Origin: Flavobacteriia bacterium
Lineage (GTDB): Bacteria > Bacteroidota > Bacteroidia > Flavobacteriales_D > Crocinitomicaceae
Length of the DNA stretch: 64,000 nt
NCBI GenBank assembly: GCA_947463445.1
Contig: CANHRS010000006.1
Coordinates: 1-64,000 of the forward strand
Direction of reading: 5' to 3'
The position numbers and the translations under genes were made by a program. A model generated the notes under the pieces. That model searched no databases and had not been told where the DNA came from. It worked only from the letters and a program-made list of their open reading frames with translations. Below, in pieces: positions 20,801-28,379 of the stretch (position 1 is the first letter of the stretch; every line of letters begins with the position of its first letter).

Positions 20801-21933
20801 CTATTCCAAATTTTAAAGGTGTAAATACCTCCACAAATACTCCAAACATTTCCTTAATTACTGTTACACCTTCCAAAGGGGTATGTAAAGGAAAATCTAT
20901 AACTTTCAAAATGTTGGTGCGTCCTAATCCAATTCCAAAAACAAGTCCGATAAAAATAATTTGTCCTGGTGACTCTTTATTAATAAAAGGAATAACACCT
21001 ACAGGAATTTCTCCTGATTATCAGTATTTTTGGACGCCAGATGCTACGCTTGGCTGTTTAGATTGTCCGCAAGTTTGGGCAAAACCAACTAAAACAACGG
21101 AGTATACATTTATTGCCAAAGATGCATTTGGATGTGTAGGTAAAGATAAATTTACCATGCTTGTACGGGACATTCCTTTGATACAGGCAAATGATACAAC
21201 ACTTTGTGGAGAAACGAAAGAAATAACGTTAAAAGGTACCGGCGGTGTGACTTATGAGTGGAGTAATGGAATTGTTAATGGACAGCCTTTTACACCAAAT
21301 TTTGGAGTAAATAAATATGCATTGACTGGTAAAGATAAACACGGATGTGTATACACGGATACAGTAGTTGTAAGTGTTCTAACACAACCAAAAGCTTCCT
21401 TTACACTAAGTACCAACGAAGTTTTTGCTGCGCCGACACAACCTGCAAGTATTTTAATTACAAATACCAGTATAAATGGAAAAAAATATGTTTTCAATTA
21501 TGGTAATGGAGATTCTATAGTGGAAACAGCAACTTTAGAACCAAAAACTGCAATATATCAATATCCTGGTGTTGCAACTGTTGGTTTAATCGTCTACAAT
21601 GGTGCTTGTTCGGATGCAGCTAGTCTACCTATCATTATTAAAAAAATTGATACCACCTCAATTGTAAAATTACCAAATGTGTTCACACCAAATGGCGATG
21701 GTGAAAATGATGAATTTATGATTTTTGTGAAAAACCCAAAAACAGTTCGTCTTACAATCTTTAACCGTTGGGGTAATCCTGTCTACGAAATTACGGAAAC
21801 AACACCTTCATGGGACGGAATAATAAATGGAAATTTGGCAGCAGAAGGTGTGTATTTTTATGAATACTTCATTGAGACACAAAGTGGACCACCTTTGAAA
21901 GGAAATGGCTATGTGCAATTGATTCGAAAATAA
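8863..21933 (+). CDS. Giant secreted mosaic repeat protein (Ig-like/BIG2 and other repeats) with gliding-motility-associated C-terminal domain (CHU_C; T9SS type B sorting)
   Basis: Single 4356-aa ORF; hydrophobic N-terminal signal (LNGILIFISCFLSSFIFGQ); many tandem Ig-like repeats; C-terminus LPNVFTPNGDGENDEFMIF...RLTIFNRWGNPVYE...WDGIINGNLAAEGVYFYEYFI. Confidence 0.95.
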   Translation: MIYKQPISVKKTTSYLNGILIFISCFLSSFIFGQNIIAETFNSTGGPYPRNNMCPNSSKFIGVKVTNKGPGSLPKNTLITITVKITAPNTTTKTFTEKFNTPTVIALDNSDWFTFVSPTNIADLSKQGAYDFAIAATYASDTPPTAVDGFDAHQALYVAGNVLDLLSASPDRSLCKSVELDTIKYEISYNADSAYASNLPPGVSASWKSPILKIVGKPTSATNSPYNYTVRATGACPSIYDSILTGVVTVTDLPKISYTGNNPICEGFSSSASPSFGGTWKSTNVLVATISPNAGSILAVSPGKTKFYFKTNLASACSDTLPEFIVNPLPTVDPIGGPTKVCVNAKIQLTNTNKTGTWSSLDPSKATINATTGEVTGVSDGPCTIEYMVVALGCTTVVSTTITVNKLPTVNLTSGTKQACLGKTTQLTNGISNGVWLSGTPATASISAQGLVTGLAAGSSLISYTVTDANNCSKSDTTTVRIYAYPSVDPITSITKTICQNDSTQVTSITPDGVWSSAKTTIATIDVNGKVKGIAGGKSEISYVVTKNGCATSVTDTITVNPLPVVDMISGAGSVCVGTKSTLTNTTPNGVWDSSNKTVATINGSGEITTLTAGTTEISYKVTILGCITTAKKTITVFNMPSVNPITGITTVCEKASTPLSSATSGGVWSNTNNSVATISATGVVTGVKSGTSTISYAVTENGCTTTNQTTVTVTPLPIVPAITGIDSICVGDSSKFFNVKLTGTWSSADVTIAKVNATTGFVTGMKAGTTKITYTVIENGCSSSVEKTIKVNPLPVIQAISGSDKVCSGKNIQLSNSTSAGVWASRNQSIASISAVGLVSGNTKGITTISYTVTLRGCVDSVVSNVTVNQSPILSAISSSGGTNICPTKTSQMSATPIGGVWTSPASSIVSIDDKTGLALGIAKGSSIITYTVTSAEGCISDKTYTLSVDEAPTVAAILGSPTVCQGETTILTCSTPNGTWSSASPLVASIDPSTGKVTGNKAEDSTIIAYTVLLNNCSTSSYFKIKVNPMPTVNPISGDLTVCSGKNTSLSNTTPGGAWSSTYIDTATISATGVVTGIKGGKTEIKYAVTSKGCTTTQKATVTVVNSPIVPDITGSTSICVNSTSLLKNSANNGTWKSDSTKYATIDPLTGLVSGKAAGTSLIRYAVTLDGCTTEKTTMVTVKPLPNVDVISGPTNVCVGENISLTNTTKLGQWSSSDNSIASVNGAGVVTGVKGGAITINYTVTFDGCSNASSSLIAVNNLPPVEAISGITTFCSGLTSKLSCTPLGGTWSSGNTNVVTVDKNGVAFGVSQGPGSITYTVIDNGCTSKSLVNVLINQTPEVAEITGDPSVCIGSTMNLQCVTQGGNWASESTGVATIDQTGLVKSVNPGSSVISYTKIVGSCTNKKTDTITVYAMPVVAKTSGIFDICAGLSTTLKNDTTGGKWSSSNPKIAIIDGFGKLTGVSAGSAKIYYAVSKNGCTTIDSVTVNITGALQVLPITGNTTICENSTTVLKNETPNGTWSSSSDAIATINSNTGVVTGIKSGQTTITYSVVTNGVCPQLAQTTVIVNQVPIVNTISNITVCEGGKVNEIVFTGNSSPTYQWQNNNTSIGLPSSGTGNIPEFIGTGTVKGGVSKTALIQVKPNLNGCEGLPKSFSITVKSEENPAFSYPSNSYCNLDANPVPLFTPTTTIGGYFSAFPKGLTIDSLSGVVALKTSSDGYYSIKYTTSVGGKCAQDSTVFLSISNNPSVFGSLDQTACEGADFNPVNFAGSPGSMFRWTNSESSIGLTTNGLGNISKFTGTGTKTTGLNITGKIIVTPFSGSCLGTKDTFLLTVKAKDSANFNYPSNSYCNLDPNPKAILLGKKGGVFTASPAGMTLNPSTGLITLSSSTAGLYTIKYTTKDGCTNSDSLKITIGENPSVDNSVSQIQCIGSAFDPIKFTGSPGTSFDWVNDNPSIGLAASGNGNIPAFTGTGVSASKTTLTAKITVKPSIGSCPGAEKSFTLTLNYSDDVAISYSDNSYCAKDINPKPTIISGPKNGVFSATPVGLSLNELDGTINITGSKEGYYQVMYRTNGVCADTAIVPIGVSFEPIVDLVLGQTVCAGVAFTPTKFTGSPGAIFEWKNSNTAIGLAADGNKEIQSFVSTNNTKAPISSTVTVTPRAGKCIGTPRSFDLMVNPVDDATFNYAASHYCVGLEDATPIFSGTKSGKFTSSPTNGIILDPNSGKISLAASNAGSYNITYVTNGICPKVTSQLIKINPVPIVNPVTNQTVCQDNTFDAINFTGTTSTIFNWSNTDTLIGLASNGTGGIAPFKAQGTIKGGGPRSALLKVTPYIESCVGSPIEILLTVNSKDNPLFNYSDNSFCTSQTNPIPTLKGTTGGYFTATPAGIDLDPVSGTINLANSTSNTYRITYTTKGSCKADSTINIGIGSGPIVDSIINQTICAEESFSKIEFSGNPAAVYDWTNTNTTIGLSASGSGNIEKFKAVGTVPGGSDTTALIIVTPRIGTCIGKSRSFALKVKALDDASFSYSNTSFCKTENNPSPTITGLKDGKFTFSPIGLAMNAAGDINLGNSTSGSYTITYAVNKRCPNVATFPISIGSLPNVTSILDQSVCVGSSFDTIRFTGSIGAQFSWTNGNTLIGLPASGSGDINSFIGLSAVKSSITVIPFVGQCSGPAKTFNLIANPLVPTTVSYANPSYCLNPPGQAKPTPTVTGPTGGSYSVFPSGLSLDVSNGSVDLDKSLSGNYTVTYALNGVACATNATTKIAVGENPSVSDIISQTVCKGIRFNEIVFSGTQGTQFSWVNSNPSIGLSANGTGNISAFYGINGTKNKVTSVITVTPSVGKCIGTSKSFTLNINPADDASFSYTANKFCADESNPAPSITNKGGVFSASKLGIELDKDNGVIDLNKSIPGLYNITYLTKGNCPDVYTEAITLVPKPSINPILDTTVCNGSNFNTIIFKGSSNTQFDWINNNESIGLPKSGVSDITSFKAKGTIPGGSAIKSKIVVTPKIDGCLGKSISFELNVNASDAPYFYYDKYSICQNDPFPPKAILNGTKNGVFSALPSGLSINNISGEIAIATSLVNTYAVTYTTNGACPKDSTRSIIINPTPILNDLVNQEKCQDAIFDTIFFKGTANTTFKWENSNVTIGLSKDGVGNIPAFKAKGTVNGSSPVIGTITVTPEINGCFGVKKSLTLTVNQLDNPAFKYDDNSFCKIQANPTPVITGTKGGYFTFTPNGLVIDNATGTINLIATTPNNYLITYNTIGICKKDSTVSIGIGTDPSLEDIDDQDVCEGTSFDPVVFKGKPGTVFSWKNSNASVGIPTNGTTNIPAFIASGVVNFRDTIAQMVVTSRIGICFGKDTVNFKYKVRAKPNIKGRIVQAPLTSLFLKDTSICKGTNIKLIATGITKNTDYQWTPITGLLGFPTNGASVTTNLDSTQQFVVSGINQFGCSNSDSVMVRVFNPKITNILKDTTVCAGSSFRPIKFIGNTPTPSFTWTNSLTSIGLPGSGVGDIPAFIGTNNTTNSSLAATITITPKYTIPSSGLVCNGAKSIVKLSVNQSDNPSFTGYLSQYCASETASTVPFITGTKNGVFSSSPFGLVLNPNSGQLFPTASMAKSYYVKYTTKGVCPKADSMSLTIKPILTASITGDKTVCRDAIQPVITFKGANGKAPYTFKYSVNGGAAKEIKSKVATDSVTIAVPTDIAGTFVYSLLSMEESSASNCSNAVSGNVTINVNTLPIAQITGNATVCEGGSPPNITFTGVNGTSPFTFMYAVNGVTQPAISTKNGDYSVNVTQPTTTNATYTYSLIGIKDGSTLGCYQPQNNSITVSVKKLPTATIAASAKSICINGSNPTITFTGANGIQPYTFEYKINGVSNYITSNNGSSAVLDVPSNIPNKYVYELVSVKDGGQFTCTNIAIFAKDSVDVISGAFVDPIEDRTVCKDNNSGVINFTGSTNSTFSWYTNNTTTGLISSGKDSIPNFKGVNTSTNTPNISLITVTPSKGVCKGKSITFKMLVRPNPIPKTSPIKIICPGDSLLIKGITPTGISPDYQYFWTPDATLGCLDCPQVWAKPTKTTEYTFIAKDAFGCVGKDKFTMLVRDIPLIQANDTTLCGETKEITLKGTGGVTYEWSNGIVNGQPFTPNFGVNKYALTGKDKHGCVYTDTVVVSVLTQPKASFTLSTNEVFAAPTQPASILITNTSINGKKYVFNYGNGDSIVETATLEPKTAIYQYPGVATVGLIVYNGACSDAASLPIIIKKIDTTSIVKLPNVFTPNGDGENDEFMIFVKNPKTVRLTIFNRWGNPVYEITETTPSWDGIINGNLAAEGVYFYEYFIETQSGPPLKGNGYVQLIRK
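9850..13590 (+). repeat. About 16 tandem BIG2/Ig-like repeats of about 78-80 aa inside the giant CDS
   Basis: Recurring 'VxxIxGxxxVCxGxxxxLxNxTxxGxWSSxxxxxATIxxxTGxVTGxxxGxxxIxYxVxxxGCxxxxxxxITV' unit, spacing about 230-240 bp. Confidence 0.88.
13591..18990 (+). repeat. About 11 tandem composite A+B repeats of about 170 aa inside the giant CDS
   Basis: A module 'xxNQTVCxGxxFxxxxFTGSxGTxFxWxNxNxSIGLxxxGxGNIxxF...ITVTPxxGxCxGxxKSF' alternates with B module 'DxAxFxYxxNSYCxxxxNPxPxIxGxKGGxFxAxPxGLxLxxxxGxIxLxxSxxxxYxITYxTxGxC'; period about 510 bp. Confidence 0.85.
19798..20660 (+). repeat. Three tandem repeats of a third module (about 95 aa) inside the giant CDS
   Basis: 'ATIxGxxTVCxxGxxPxITFTGANGxxPYTFxYxVNG...VPxxxxxTYxYxLxxxxDGxxxxC' found three times. 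Confidence 0.8.
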
Positions 21934-21989
21934 TAATCATTGTTACATAAAGAAAAATTAAATTCGCAAAAAATTAAAATTAAATAGAA

Positions 21990-22700
21990 ATGGGAAGAGC
22001 GTTCGAATATCGTAGAGCATCGAAAGAAAAACGTTGGGATAAAATGTCAAGATTATTTCCAAAATTAGGAAAAGCAATCACAATGGCAGCAAAAGAAGGA
22101 GGTGAAGATCCTTCAACAAATGCTAAATTACGTACAGCAATTCAAAATGCGAAGGCGCAGAATATGCCTAAGGATAATATTGAGTCGGCTATTAAAAGAG
22201 CAACACAAAAAGATACTGCTAACTTCAATGAGATAAATTATGAAGGAAAAGGTCCTCATGGTGTGTTAATTTATATTGAGTGTGCAACGGATAACTCAAC
22301 GCGTACTGTAGCAAATGTAAAATCCTATTTTAATAAATCTGGAGGAACTGTAGTGCCAAATGGTCAATTAGAATTCATGTTTGATAGAAAATCAGTTTTT
22401 GAATTAGCTTTGAAAGATGGTCTAGATTCGGAAGAGTTAGAATTAGAATTGATTGATGCTGGTTGTGAATCTATCGAAGTAGAAGAAGATAAATATGTTG
22501 TATATGGTGACTTTACTTCCTTTGGGACATTATCTAAAGCAATAGACGATTTACAATTGGAGGTATTGAAAGCTACACTTCAACGAATTCCAACTTCTCC
22601 AATAGAGTTGACAGAAGAACAAATGGTAGATATTGAAAAATTGTTGGATAAAATCGAAGAAGACGATGATGTACAACAAGTGTTTACAAATATTGCTTAA
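21990..22700 (+). CDS. yebC: YebC/PmpR-family regulator
   Basis: [41 protein letters not shown] and [14 protein letters not shown]. Confidence 0.93.
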   Translation: MGRAFEYRRASKEKRWDKMSRLFPKLGKAITMAAKEGGEDPSTNAKLRTAIQNAKAQNMPKDNIESAIKRATQKDTANFNEINYEGKGPHGVLIYIECATDNSTRTVANVKSYFNKSGGTVVPNGQLEFMFDRKSVFELALKDGLDSEELELELIDAGCESIEVEEDKYVVYGDFTSFGTLSKAIDDLQLEVLKATLQRIPTSPIELTEEQMVDIEKLLDKIEEDDDVQQVFTNIA

Positions 22701-22711
22701 TTATAGTATAC

Positions 22712-22743
22712 GAGGCTATCTGAAAAGGTAGCCTCAATTTTTT
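22712..22743 (+). terminator. Rho-independent terminator after yebC
   Basis: GAGGCTA-tctgaaaagg-TAGCCTC followed by AATTTTTT. Confidence 0.8.
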
Positions 22744-22748
22744 CCACC

Positions 22749-23441
22749 ATGGCTGAACTGATACTTGTACCAACTCCCGTAGGTAATCTTGAAGATATAA
22801 CACTTCGAGCGATTCGCATCTTAAAAGAAGCAACTATTATATATGCTGAAGATACTAGGGTGACAAAGAAATTATTGAATCATTTAGAAATTCAGAAACA
22901 AGTATACCCGTTTCATGCACATAATGAACATAAAATGCTTGGCAATGTAATGGAATATGTTAAATCTTCTGAATTAACAGTCTTAGTTTCAGACGCAGGA
23001 ACTCCTGCCATTTCAGATCCTGGATTTTTATTGGTACGCGCTTGTATTGAAGAAGGTATTAAGGTTTCCTGTTTACCTGGACCGACAGCCGTAATCCCTG
23101 CATTAGTAGGCAGCGGTTTTCCGTGTGATCGTTTTTGTTTTGAAGGATTTTTACCACATAAAAAAGGAAGACAAACGAAGTTGATGGAACTCGCTCAAGA
23201 AGAAAGAACAATCGTTTTGTATGAATCACCTCATCGTTTAGTGAAATGTTTGACGCAAATTGAAGAGTTTTTTGAACCAACACGTAAAGTTTGTGTGGTT
23301 CGTGAGATTTCTAAGATTTACGAAGAATATCAACGTGGAGAAGTTATGGAAGTTCGCAAACATTACGAACTAAAACCACCAAAAGGAGAAATAGTCGTTG
23401 TAATTGAAGGAAAACCGGCAACAAAAAAAAACAAAGAATAA
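22749..23441 (+). CDS. rsmI: 16S rRNA (cytidine(1402)-2'-O)-methyltransferase
   Basis: LILVPTPVGNLEDITLRAIRILKEATIIYAEDTRVTKKLL; SDAGTPAISDPGFLLVRACIEEGI. Confidence 0.95.
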   Translation: MAELILVPTPVGNLEDITLRAIRILKEATIIYAEDTRVTKKLLNHLEIQKQVYPFHAHNEHKMLGNVMEYVKSSELTVLVSDAGTPAISDPGFLLVRACIEEGIKVSCLPGPTAVIPALVGSGFPCDRFCFEGFLPHKKGRQTKLMELAQEERTIVLYESPHRLVKCLTQIEEFFEPTRKVCVVREISKIYEEYQRGEVMEVRKHYELKPPKGEIVVVIEGKPATKKNKE

Positions 23442-23451
23442 TTTAATATTA

Positions 23452-24894
23452 ATGCAAAAAAAGTTTCTTTCAAATCTAGTCTGGATGGTTTTTTTTAATC
23501 TATTGATTAAACCATACGCTATTTTTGGAATTGACGCAGAAGTGCAAAATCGTGTAGGAACTGAGGAATATGGACTCTACTTTACACTGCTCAATTTTTC
23601 TTATTTATTTAATATTTTTCTGGATTTAGGTATCACCAACTATAATACGCGTTATGTAGCTCAACATCCTAATCTGGTGAAACGCTATATCGGAAATATT
23701 TTGAGCCTTAGACTCGTGTTGTTTGGTGTATATGTAGTTTTAAGTATCGGTCTTGCTTTGCTTTTAGGATACGATGCAAATCAATTTTGGTTTGTATACG
23801 TGTTGATATTTAATCAGTTTTTAATTAGTATTCTACTCTATTTTAGAAGTTGTTTTGCCGGTCTACTGCTTTTTAAATGGGATATATTTCTTTCTATTCT
23901 AGATAGAATATTGTTAATTGTACTAGTTTCTATTTTATTGTACCATCCATTTTTTGCTAATAAGTTTGATATAAAATGGTTTGCTTTAGCGCAAACGGTT
24001 TCTTTTTTAATAGCTGTTTTGGTCGCTGTTTTACTGGTTTTCAAGAGGATTGGATTACCCCGTTTACATTGGGGCAAAGCATTTAATCTTGTAATATTAA
24101 AGAAAAGTTTTCCATATGCATTATTAATTCTATTGATGATGTTATATACTCGCGTAGACGCTATGATGATCGAGCGACTTCATATACATGGTAATAAGCA
24201 GGTTGGGATTTATGCACAAGCGTTTCGTATGCTTGATGCAAGTTTAATGTTTATCATGTTATTTACTGGATTATTATTTCCTTTATTTTCTAGAATTTTA
24301 AAAGATAAAACGAGTATTATTCCGCTATTAGATACCTCTTCTAAATTGGTGGTAGCATTCACTACGATAATGAGCTTTACCTGTTGTTTATATGCTTTCT
24401 TTATTCTAGATACTATTTATTTACATGATATTCTATTTGTTGTGCCTACATTTCAAATTTTAATGTTAAGCTTAATACCTACAGCATTTATTTTTGTTTA
24501 TGGAACATTAATGACCGCTAATGGGGATTTAAAGCATTTGAATATTTTGTCGTTAATAGGATTAGTAATGAATGTAATCCTAAACTTTATTTTAATTCCA
24601 AAGCATGGTGCTTTTGGGGCTGCTATAGCTACATTTACGACACAACTATTGATAGCCGTTTTTTATTTTTTATCTGTTTGGAAACAATTTCAATTACAGC
24701 TTAAAAGAAAAGAGTTATTTCGCTATAGTGTCTATGGTGCATGGTGTTTTTGTGCTGCCTGGGTAAGTAATCAATTAGTGATAGTTAGCAATCAATTCTT
24801 TACTTTTATTGCGTTATTAATTGTTGGTATGCTAGTGTTGGGATTAATTCCAATCAAAAAAATGCTCTCTTCGTTTAAAAAAGAAATACTGTAG
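23452..24894 (+). CDS. Oligosaccharide flippase / polysaccharide biosynthesis membrane protein
   Basis: Many TM segments, RVGTEEYGLYFTLLNFSYLFNIFLDLGITNYNTR; start set to the Met after the rsmI stop rather than the overlapping 23404 start. Confidence 0.85.
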   Translation: MQKKFLSNLVWMVFFNLLIKPYAIFGIDAEVQNRVGTEEYGLYFTLLNFSYLFNIFLDLGITNYNTRYVAQHPNLVKRYIGNILSLRLVLFGVYVVLSIGLALLLGYDANQFWFVYVLIFNQFLISILLYFRSCFAGLLLFKWDIFLSILDRILLIVLVSILLYHPFFANKFDIKWFALAQTVSFLIAVLVAVLLVFKRIGLPRLHWGKAFNLVILKKSFPYALLILLMMLYTRVDAMMIERLHIHGNKQVGIYAQAFRMLDASLMFIMLFTGLLFPLFSRILKDKTSIIPLLDTSSKLVVAFTTIMSFTCCLYAFFILDTIYLHDILFVVPTFQILMLSLIPTAFIFVYGTLMTANGDLKHLNILSLIGLVMNVILNFILIPKHGAFGAAIATFTTQLLIAVFYFLSVWKQFQLQLKRKELFRYSVYGAWCFCAAWVSNQLVIVSNQFFTFIALLIVGMLVLGLIPIKKMLSSFKKEIL

Positions 24895-24896
24895 CT

Positions 24897-25922
24897 ATGA
24901 ATTTTACTTACTCACGTTTTTTTATTTCCCTAAATTGGACAACTTTAGTCTTTATATATCTTGTTGTAATTGCAGGTAGTTTTGTGCGTATCACAGGAGC
25001 AGGAATGGGATGCCCAGATTGGCCGAAATGTTTTGGACAATATATCCCACCGACAAATGAAAATGCTTTACCTCCAGATTATAAAGATATTTATGCATCT
25101 AAACGCGGAAAGAAAATTGAACGATTTGCTAGTTTTTTAGATAAAATTGGTTTTTCCGATATCGCAATAAAATTGAGAAATGATAAATCGCTTTTAATCG
25201 AACAAGATTTTAATGCAAAAAAAACCTGGACAGAATATATTAATCGACTTTTCGGTGTACTTGCCGGATTTGGTGTACTATTTATTTTTGTTAGTGTATT
25301 ACGCAAATATAGGTCGAAAAAATTAGTGCTTTTAGCCACAAGTAATTTGATTATATTAGTTGTACAAGCATGGTTTGGATCTATTGTTGTTGCTACAAAT
25401 TTGGTGCCCTGGACAATTACTGTACACTTGTTTTTAGCACTTGTGATTATTATGCTTCAATTATTACTTGTAATGGAGGTAAGTAATACTCAAAGTAAAA
25501 AAATAATGGCTACATCTAAAATTAAATCCTTTATATGGATTGTCTTATTGATCACCTTTGTGCAACTGTTTCTAGGAACGCAAGTACGTGAATCCATTGA
25601 TGTATTGGTGAAACAAGGGTATACAAGAGAATATTGGGTAAATCATTTGGGTTTACCATTCTTTATCCACCGAAGTTTTTCCTGGATTGTGTTAATAGGT
25701 ATGGGGTATATGTTTTGGCTCAATAAAAAATCTGAGAATGTACAGATTGTATCTACCTCTTTTTATATTCTGATAGCCGAAATACTTACGGGAGTTCTTT
25801 TAGCATATGCTGATATGCCAGGCTTGGTTCAAACCGCACATTTACTTTTTGCTACTGTTATGTTTGGAGTCTTGTTTACTGCTGCAATTCGTTTCGGTAA
25901 AAAAGAAGGAATAAACGCCTAG
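24897..25922 (+). CDS. COX15/CtaA-family heme A synthase-like protein
   Basis: AGSFVRITGAGMGCPDWPKCFGQYIPP; LFLGTQVRE; HRSFSWIVLIGMGYMFW. Confidence 0.9.
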   Translation: MNFTYSRFFISLNWTTLVFIYLVVIAGSFVRITGAGMGCPDWPKCFGQYIPPTNENALPPDYKDIYASKRGKKIERFASFLDKIGFSDIAIKLRNDKSLLIEQDFNAKKTWTEYINRLFGVLAGFGVLFIFVSVLRKYRSKKLVLLATSNLIILVVQAWFGSIVVATNLVPWTITVHLFLALVIIMLQLLLVMEVSNTQSKKIMATSKIKSFIWIVLLITFVQLFLGTQVRESIDVLVKQGYTREYWVNHLGLPFFIHRSFSWIVLIGMGYMFWLNKKSENVQIVSTSFYILIAEILTGVLLAYADMPGLVQTAHLLFATVMFGVLFTAAIRFGKKEGINA

Positions 25923-25931
25923 TTTAGTTTA

Positions 25932-26753
25932 TTAATGCTTAAAACACTCGTCCGGATTTCCTAATCGAATAGTAAAGGTTACACCATATACAAAATACCA
26001 ATCTTTCGTCTGACTATTTCCTCGAGGACCATAAGGTGAACCATTGATATTACGATTGGAAAGCGCAACAGTCAATGGACTAGCGACTTCTGTTAACTGC
26101 CCTTTATCGATAAATCTATCGCTACTGACATCGTCTAAATAATCGGTAAATGTTTTCCGAACACCATATTCCATCCCAAAACAAAAAATATTCCCAAAGG
26201 GATATTTAAAGCCAATACCAAAAGGAAGAGAAAATTGATTTTTACTATAATACATTTTCGAATTCAATGTTGTACCTTGACCTTCTGTACCTAATGTTCG
26301 TAATTCTATAGTTTCCCCAAGATAATTGGTGGTTGGATTCATTTGAAAATAGGCAACTTCTGCAAAAAGATAACCGGAACCGCGGTACACTTTATTTCCT
26401 AACTGAAATGGAAAGTAATTAAATTCTACACCAGCGCCAATTTCGGTAATGTTCGAAGCGAATGAGAGATTTCTATTGGTATATACGCCTGCATAATTGG
26501 AAGATGATTTTGCATCATCGGCTATAACACTTCCCTGTATGAGTAACGCACGTAACGCCAATCGCGGATTGATATTGTATTTTGTAATTATTCCAAATGC
26601 TATCTGTGAATTCTTAAAATGCGCTAGGGTGTTAAGATCCCCGATATAATAAGACGCACCTCCAAAAATTCCAACTTCACTTTTGGATAAGAAATTTTGC
26701 CGTTGACTCAAAACAACAACGGGTAAGAATAAAAGGATTAAATAAAATCGCAT
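25932..26753 (-). CDS. DUF6089-like outer-membrane beta-barrel protein
   Basis: MRFYLILLFLPVVVLSQ signal; EVGIFGGASYYIGDLN; aromatic beta-barrel pattern. Start placed at the internal Met with the signal peptide. Confidence 0.75.
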   Translation of the reverse strand: MRFYLILLFLPVVVLSQRQNFLSKSEVGIFGGASYYIGDLNTLAHFKNSQIAFGIITKYNINPRLALRALLIQGSVIADDAKSSSNYAGVYTNRNLSFASNITEIGAGVEFNYFPFQLGNKVYRGSGYLFAEVAYFQMNPTTNYLGETIELRTLGTEGQGTTLNSKMYYSKNQFSLPFGIGFKYPFGNIFCFGMEYGVRKTFTDYLDDVSSDRFIDKGQLTEVASPLTVALSNRNINGSPYGPRGNSQTKDWYFVYGVTFTIRLGNPDECFKH

Positions 26754-26805
26754 ACATTTCCATAAACGTATTTTTCGTCTTTTTGTTGCAATGTATTTAT
26801 ACAAA

Positions 26806-26835
26806 AAAAGGGAAAATCAATCGACTTTCCCTTTT
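26806..26835 (-). terminator. Rho-independent terminator of the 26853-28379 gene
   Basis: Inverted repeat AAAAGGGAAA-atcaatcgac-TTTCCCTTTT, T-rich 3' end on the minus strand. Confidence 0.65.
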
Positions 26836-26852
26836 CTATAGTTTGTAATATT

Positions 26853-28379
26853 TTATTCTACTACGAAACGCTTACTTTCGATCGTATTTGCATTTGTATT
26901 TTCGATTTTTACAAGATACATTCCTTTTGCGAATTGATTCACAGGAACCTCTGTAACTTCATTTTTAATTTCTTGATGAAATACTTCGTTACCAATTAAA
27001 TCATACATACGAAGTGTAGTGTTTGTGAAATTAGCTACTGAAATATAAACGTTATTAGATGCTGGATTTGGATAAACTTGGAAATTGTCAGATGCCAAAT
27101 CCGTAATCCCTGTAGTTTTTACTTTTACAGATAATTTCATAGAGTCAGAACTTGTACATCCAAATTCATTTGTACCAACTACTGTATACGTACCAGCTTC
27201 TTTAATAGAAATTGTATCGTATTTAGATTTCGTGTTCCATACGTATGAACTTGCTCCAGAAACTTTAAGTATAACAATATCTCCTTTGTAGATAGTAGTA
27301 TCTTTTTTAGATAATTTAATTACCGGGTTAGGATTAACTTTTATATTAACCACTTCACTTTGAGTAACACAAATGTCATTCTTGATTGTTACCGAATAAT
27401 CTCCAGATTTAGTAATGGATACAGATGCATCTTTGGAAGCATTCGACCAAGCATAGCTAAAGTTTTTATTAGAAGCAGCTGTTAGACTTACTTTATCTTT
27501 ACCTTCACAAAAGGTAGTTGGACCAGCAACGGTAAGTTTAGCAGATGGTTTTTCAACAACTGTAATTTCAATGGAGTCTTTTACAGTTCCACAATTAGAA
27601 GTTGTTTGAACAACATATTTACCTGCTTCTTGAACATCTATATTTGGGGTAACTTGATTTAATGGAACTCCATTTTTTGACCATTTGTAAGAAATATTCT
27701 CTGCAAATGTTAAGTTATTAAGTTCTACTTTAATGTTACCAGTTTCTTTACCAGTGAATTTCTTTGTAGATATAGTTATAGAAGGGGTTATTTTATATTT
27801 AATGATGTTATATTTTGTAGGGTCGCCGCCAGTAAAATCAGCAATTGCATTAGTTAAGTCCAAAAATATATTGCTTGTAAATAAAGAATCAGCAGGAGCA
27901 TCTTCAATTCCTTTGATTAATACTACATCTGAAATAGGTTTTCCATTTATTAGAAAATTTGGTAGTTCGAAAGCAATTTTTATGTCTTGATTTAAATTTG
28001 TTGTTAACTGAATATTTAGTTTACCAGAATTAACAACAGTATTTTTAAGTTTTAGACCATTTAGGTCTAACACACTCTCCTTATTAATTTGCGAAACAGG
28101 AATAGGTAGAGCTATGCCTTGAAGAAAACCACCATTAATTGAAGGTTTAATTTGTTCTATTTTTGCTTTATCTAAAGCGGCAAAATTAAATACTTCTGAT
28201 GTTTCTGAAAAATTAGCTGCAGATACTGAATTGGAAGGTAAGGCTTGAAGCCTAGCGCTCTTATCCGAACAAATTTTTGTTTCATTTGTCGAAATTTTTA
28301 CTGTACACGTATTCGTTTGTCCAAAGAAAGAAAACGAAATCATTGTAATTGTAGAAAAAGTTAGTAATAATTTTTTCAT
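26853..28379 (-). CDS. Secreted Ig-like-domain protein with T9SS type A sorting domain
   Basis: N-terminal signal peptide; C-terminus NFQVYPNPASNNVYISVANFTNTTLRMYDLIGNEVFHQEI...YLVKIE...KRFVVE. Confidence 0.85.
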   Translation of the reverse strand: MKKLLLTFSTITMISFSFFGQTNTCTVKISTNETKICSDKSARLQALPSNSVSAANFSETSEVFNFAALDKAKIEQIKPSINGGFLQGIALPIPVSQINKESVLDLNGLKLKNTVVNSGKLNIQLTTNLNQDIKIAFELPNFLINGKPISDVVLIKGIEDAPADSLFTSNIFLDLTNAIADFTGGDPTKYNIIKYKITPSITISTKKFTGKETGNIKVELNNLTFAENISYKWSKNGVPLNQVTPNIDVQEAGKYVVQTTSNCGTVKDSIEITVVEKPSAKLTVAGPTTFCEGKDKVSLTAASNKNFSYAWSNASKDASVSITKSGDYSVTIKNDICVTQSEVVNIKVNPNPVIKLSKKDTTIYKGDIVILKVSGASSYVWNTKSKYDTISIKEAGTYTVVGTNEFGCTSSDSMKLSVKVKTTGITDLASDNFQVYPNPASNNVYISVANFTNTTLRMYDLIGNEVFHQEIKNEVTEVPVNQFAKGMYLVKIENTNANTIESKRFVVE

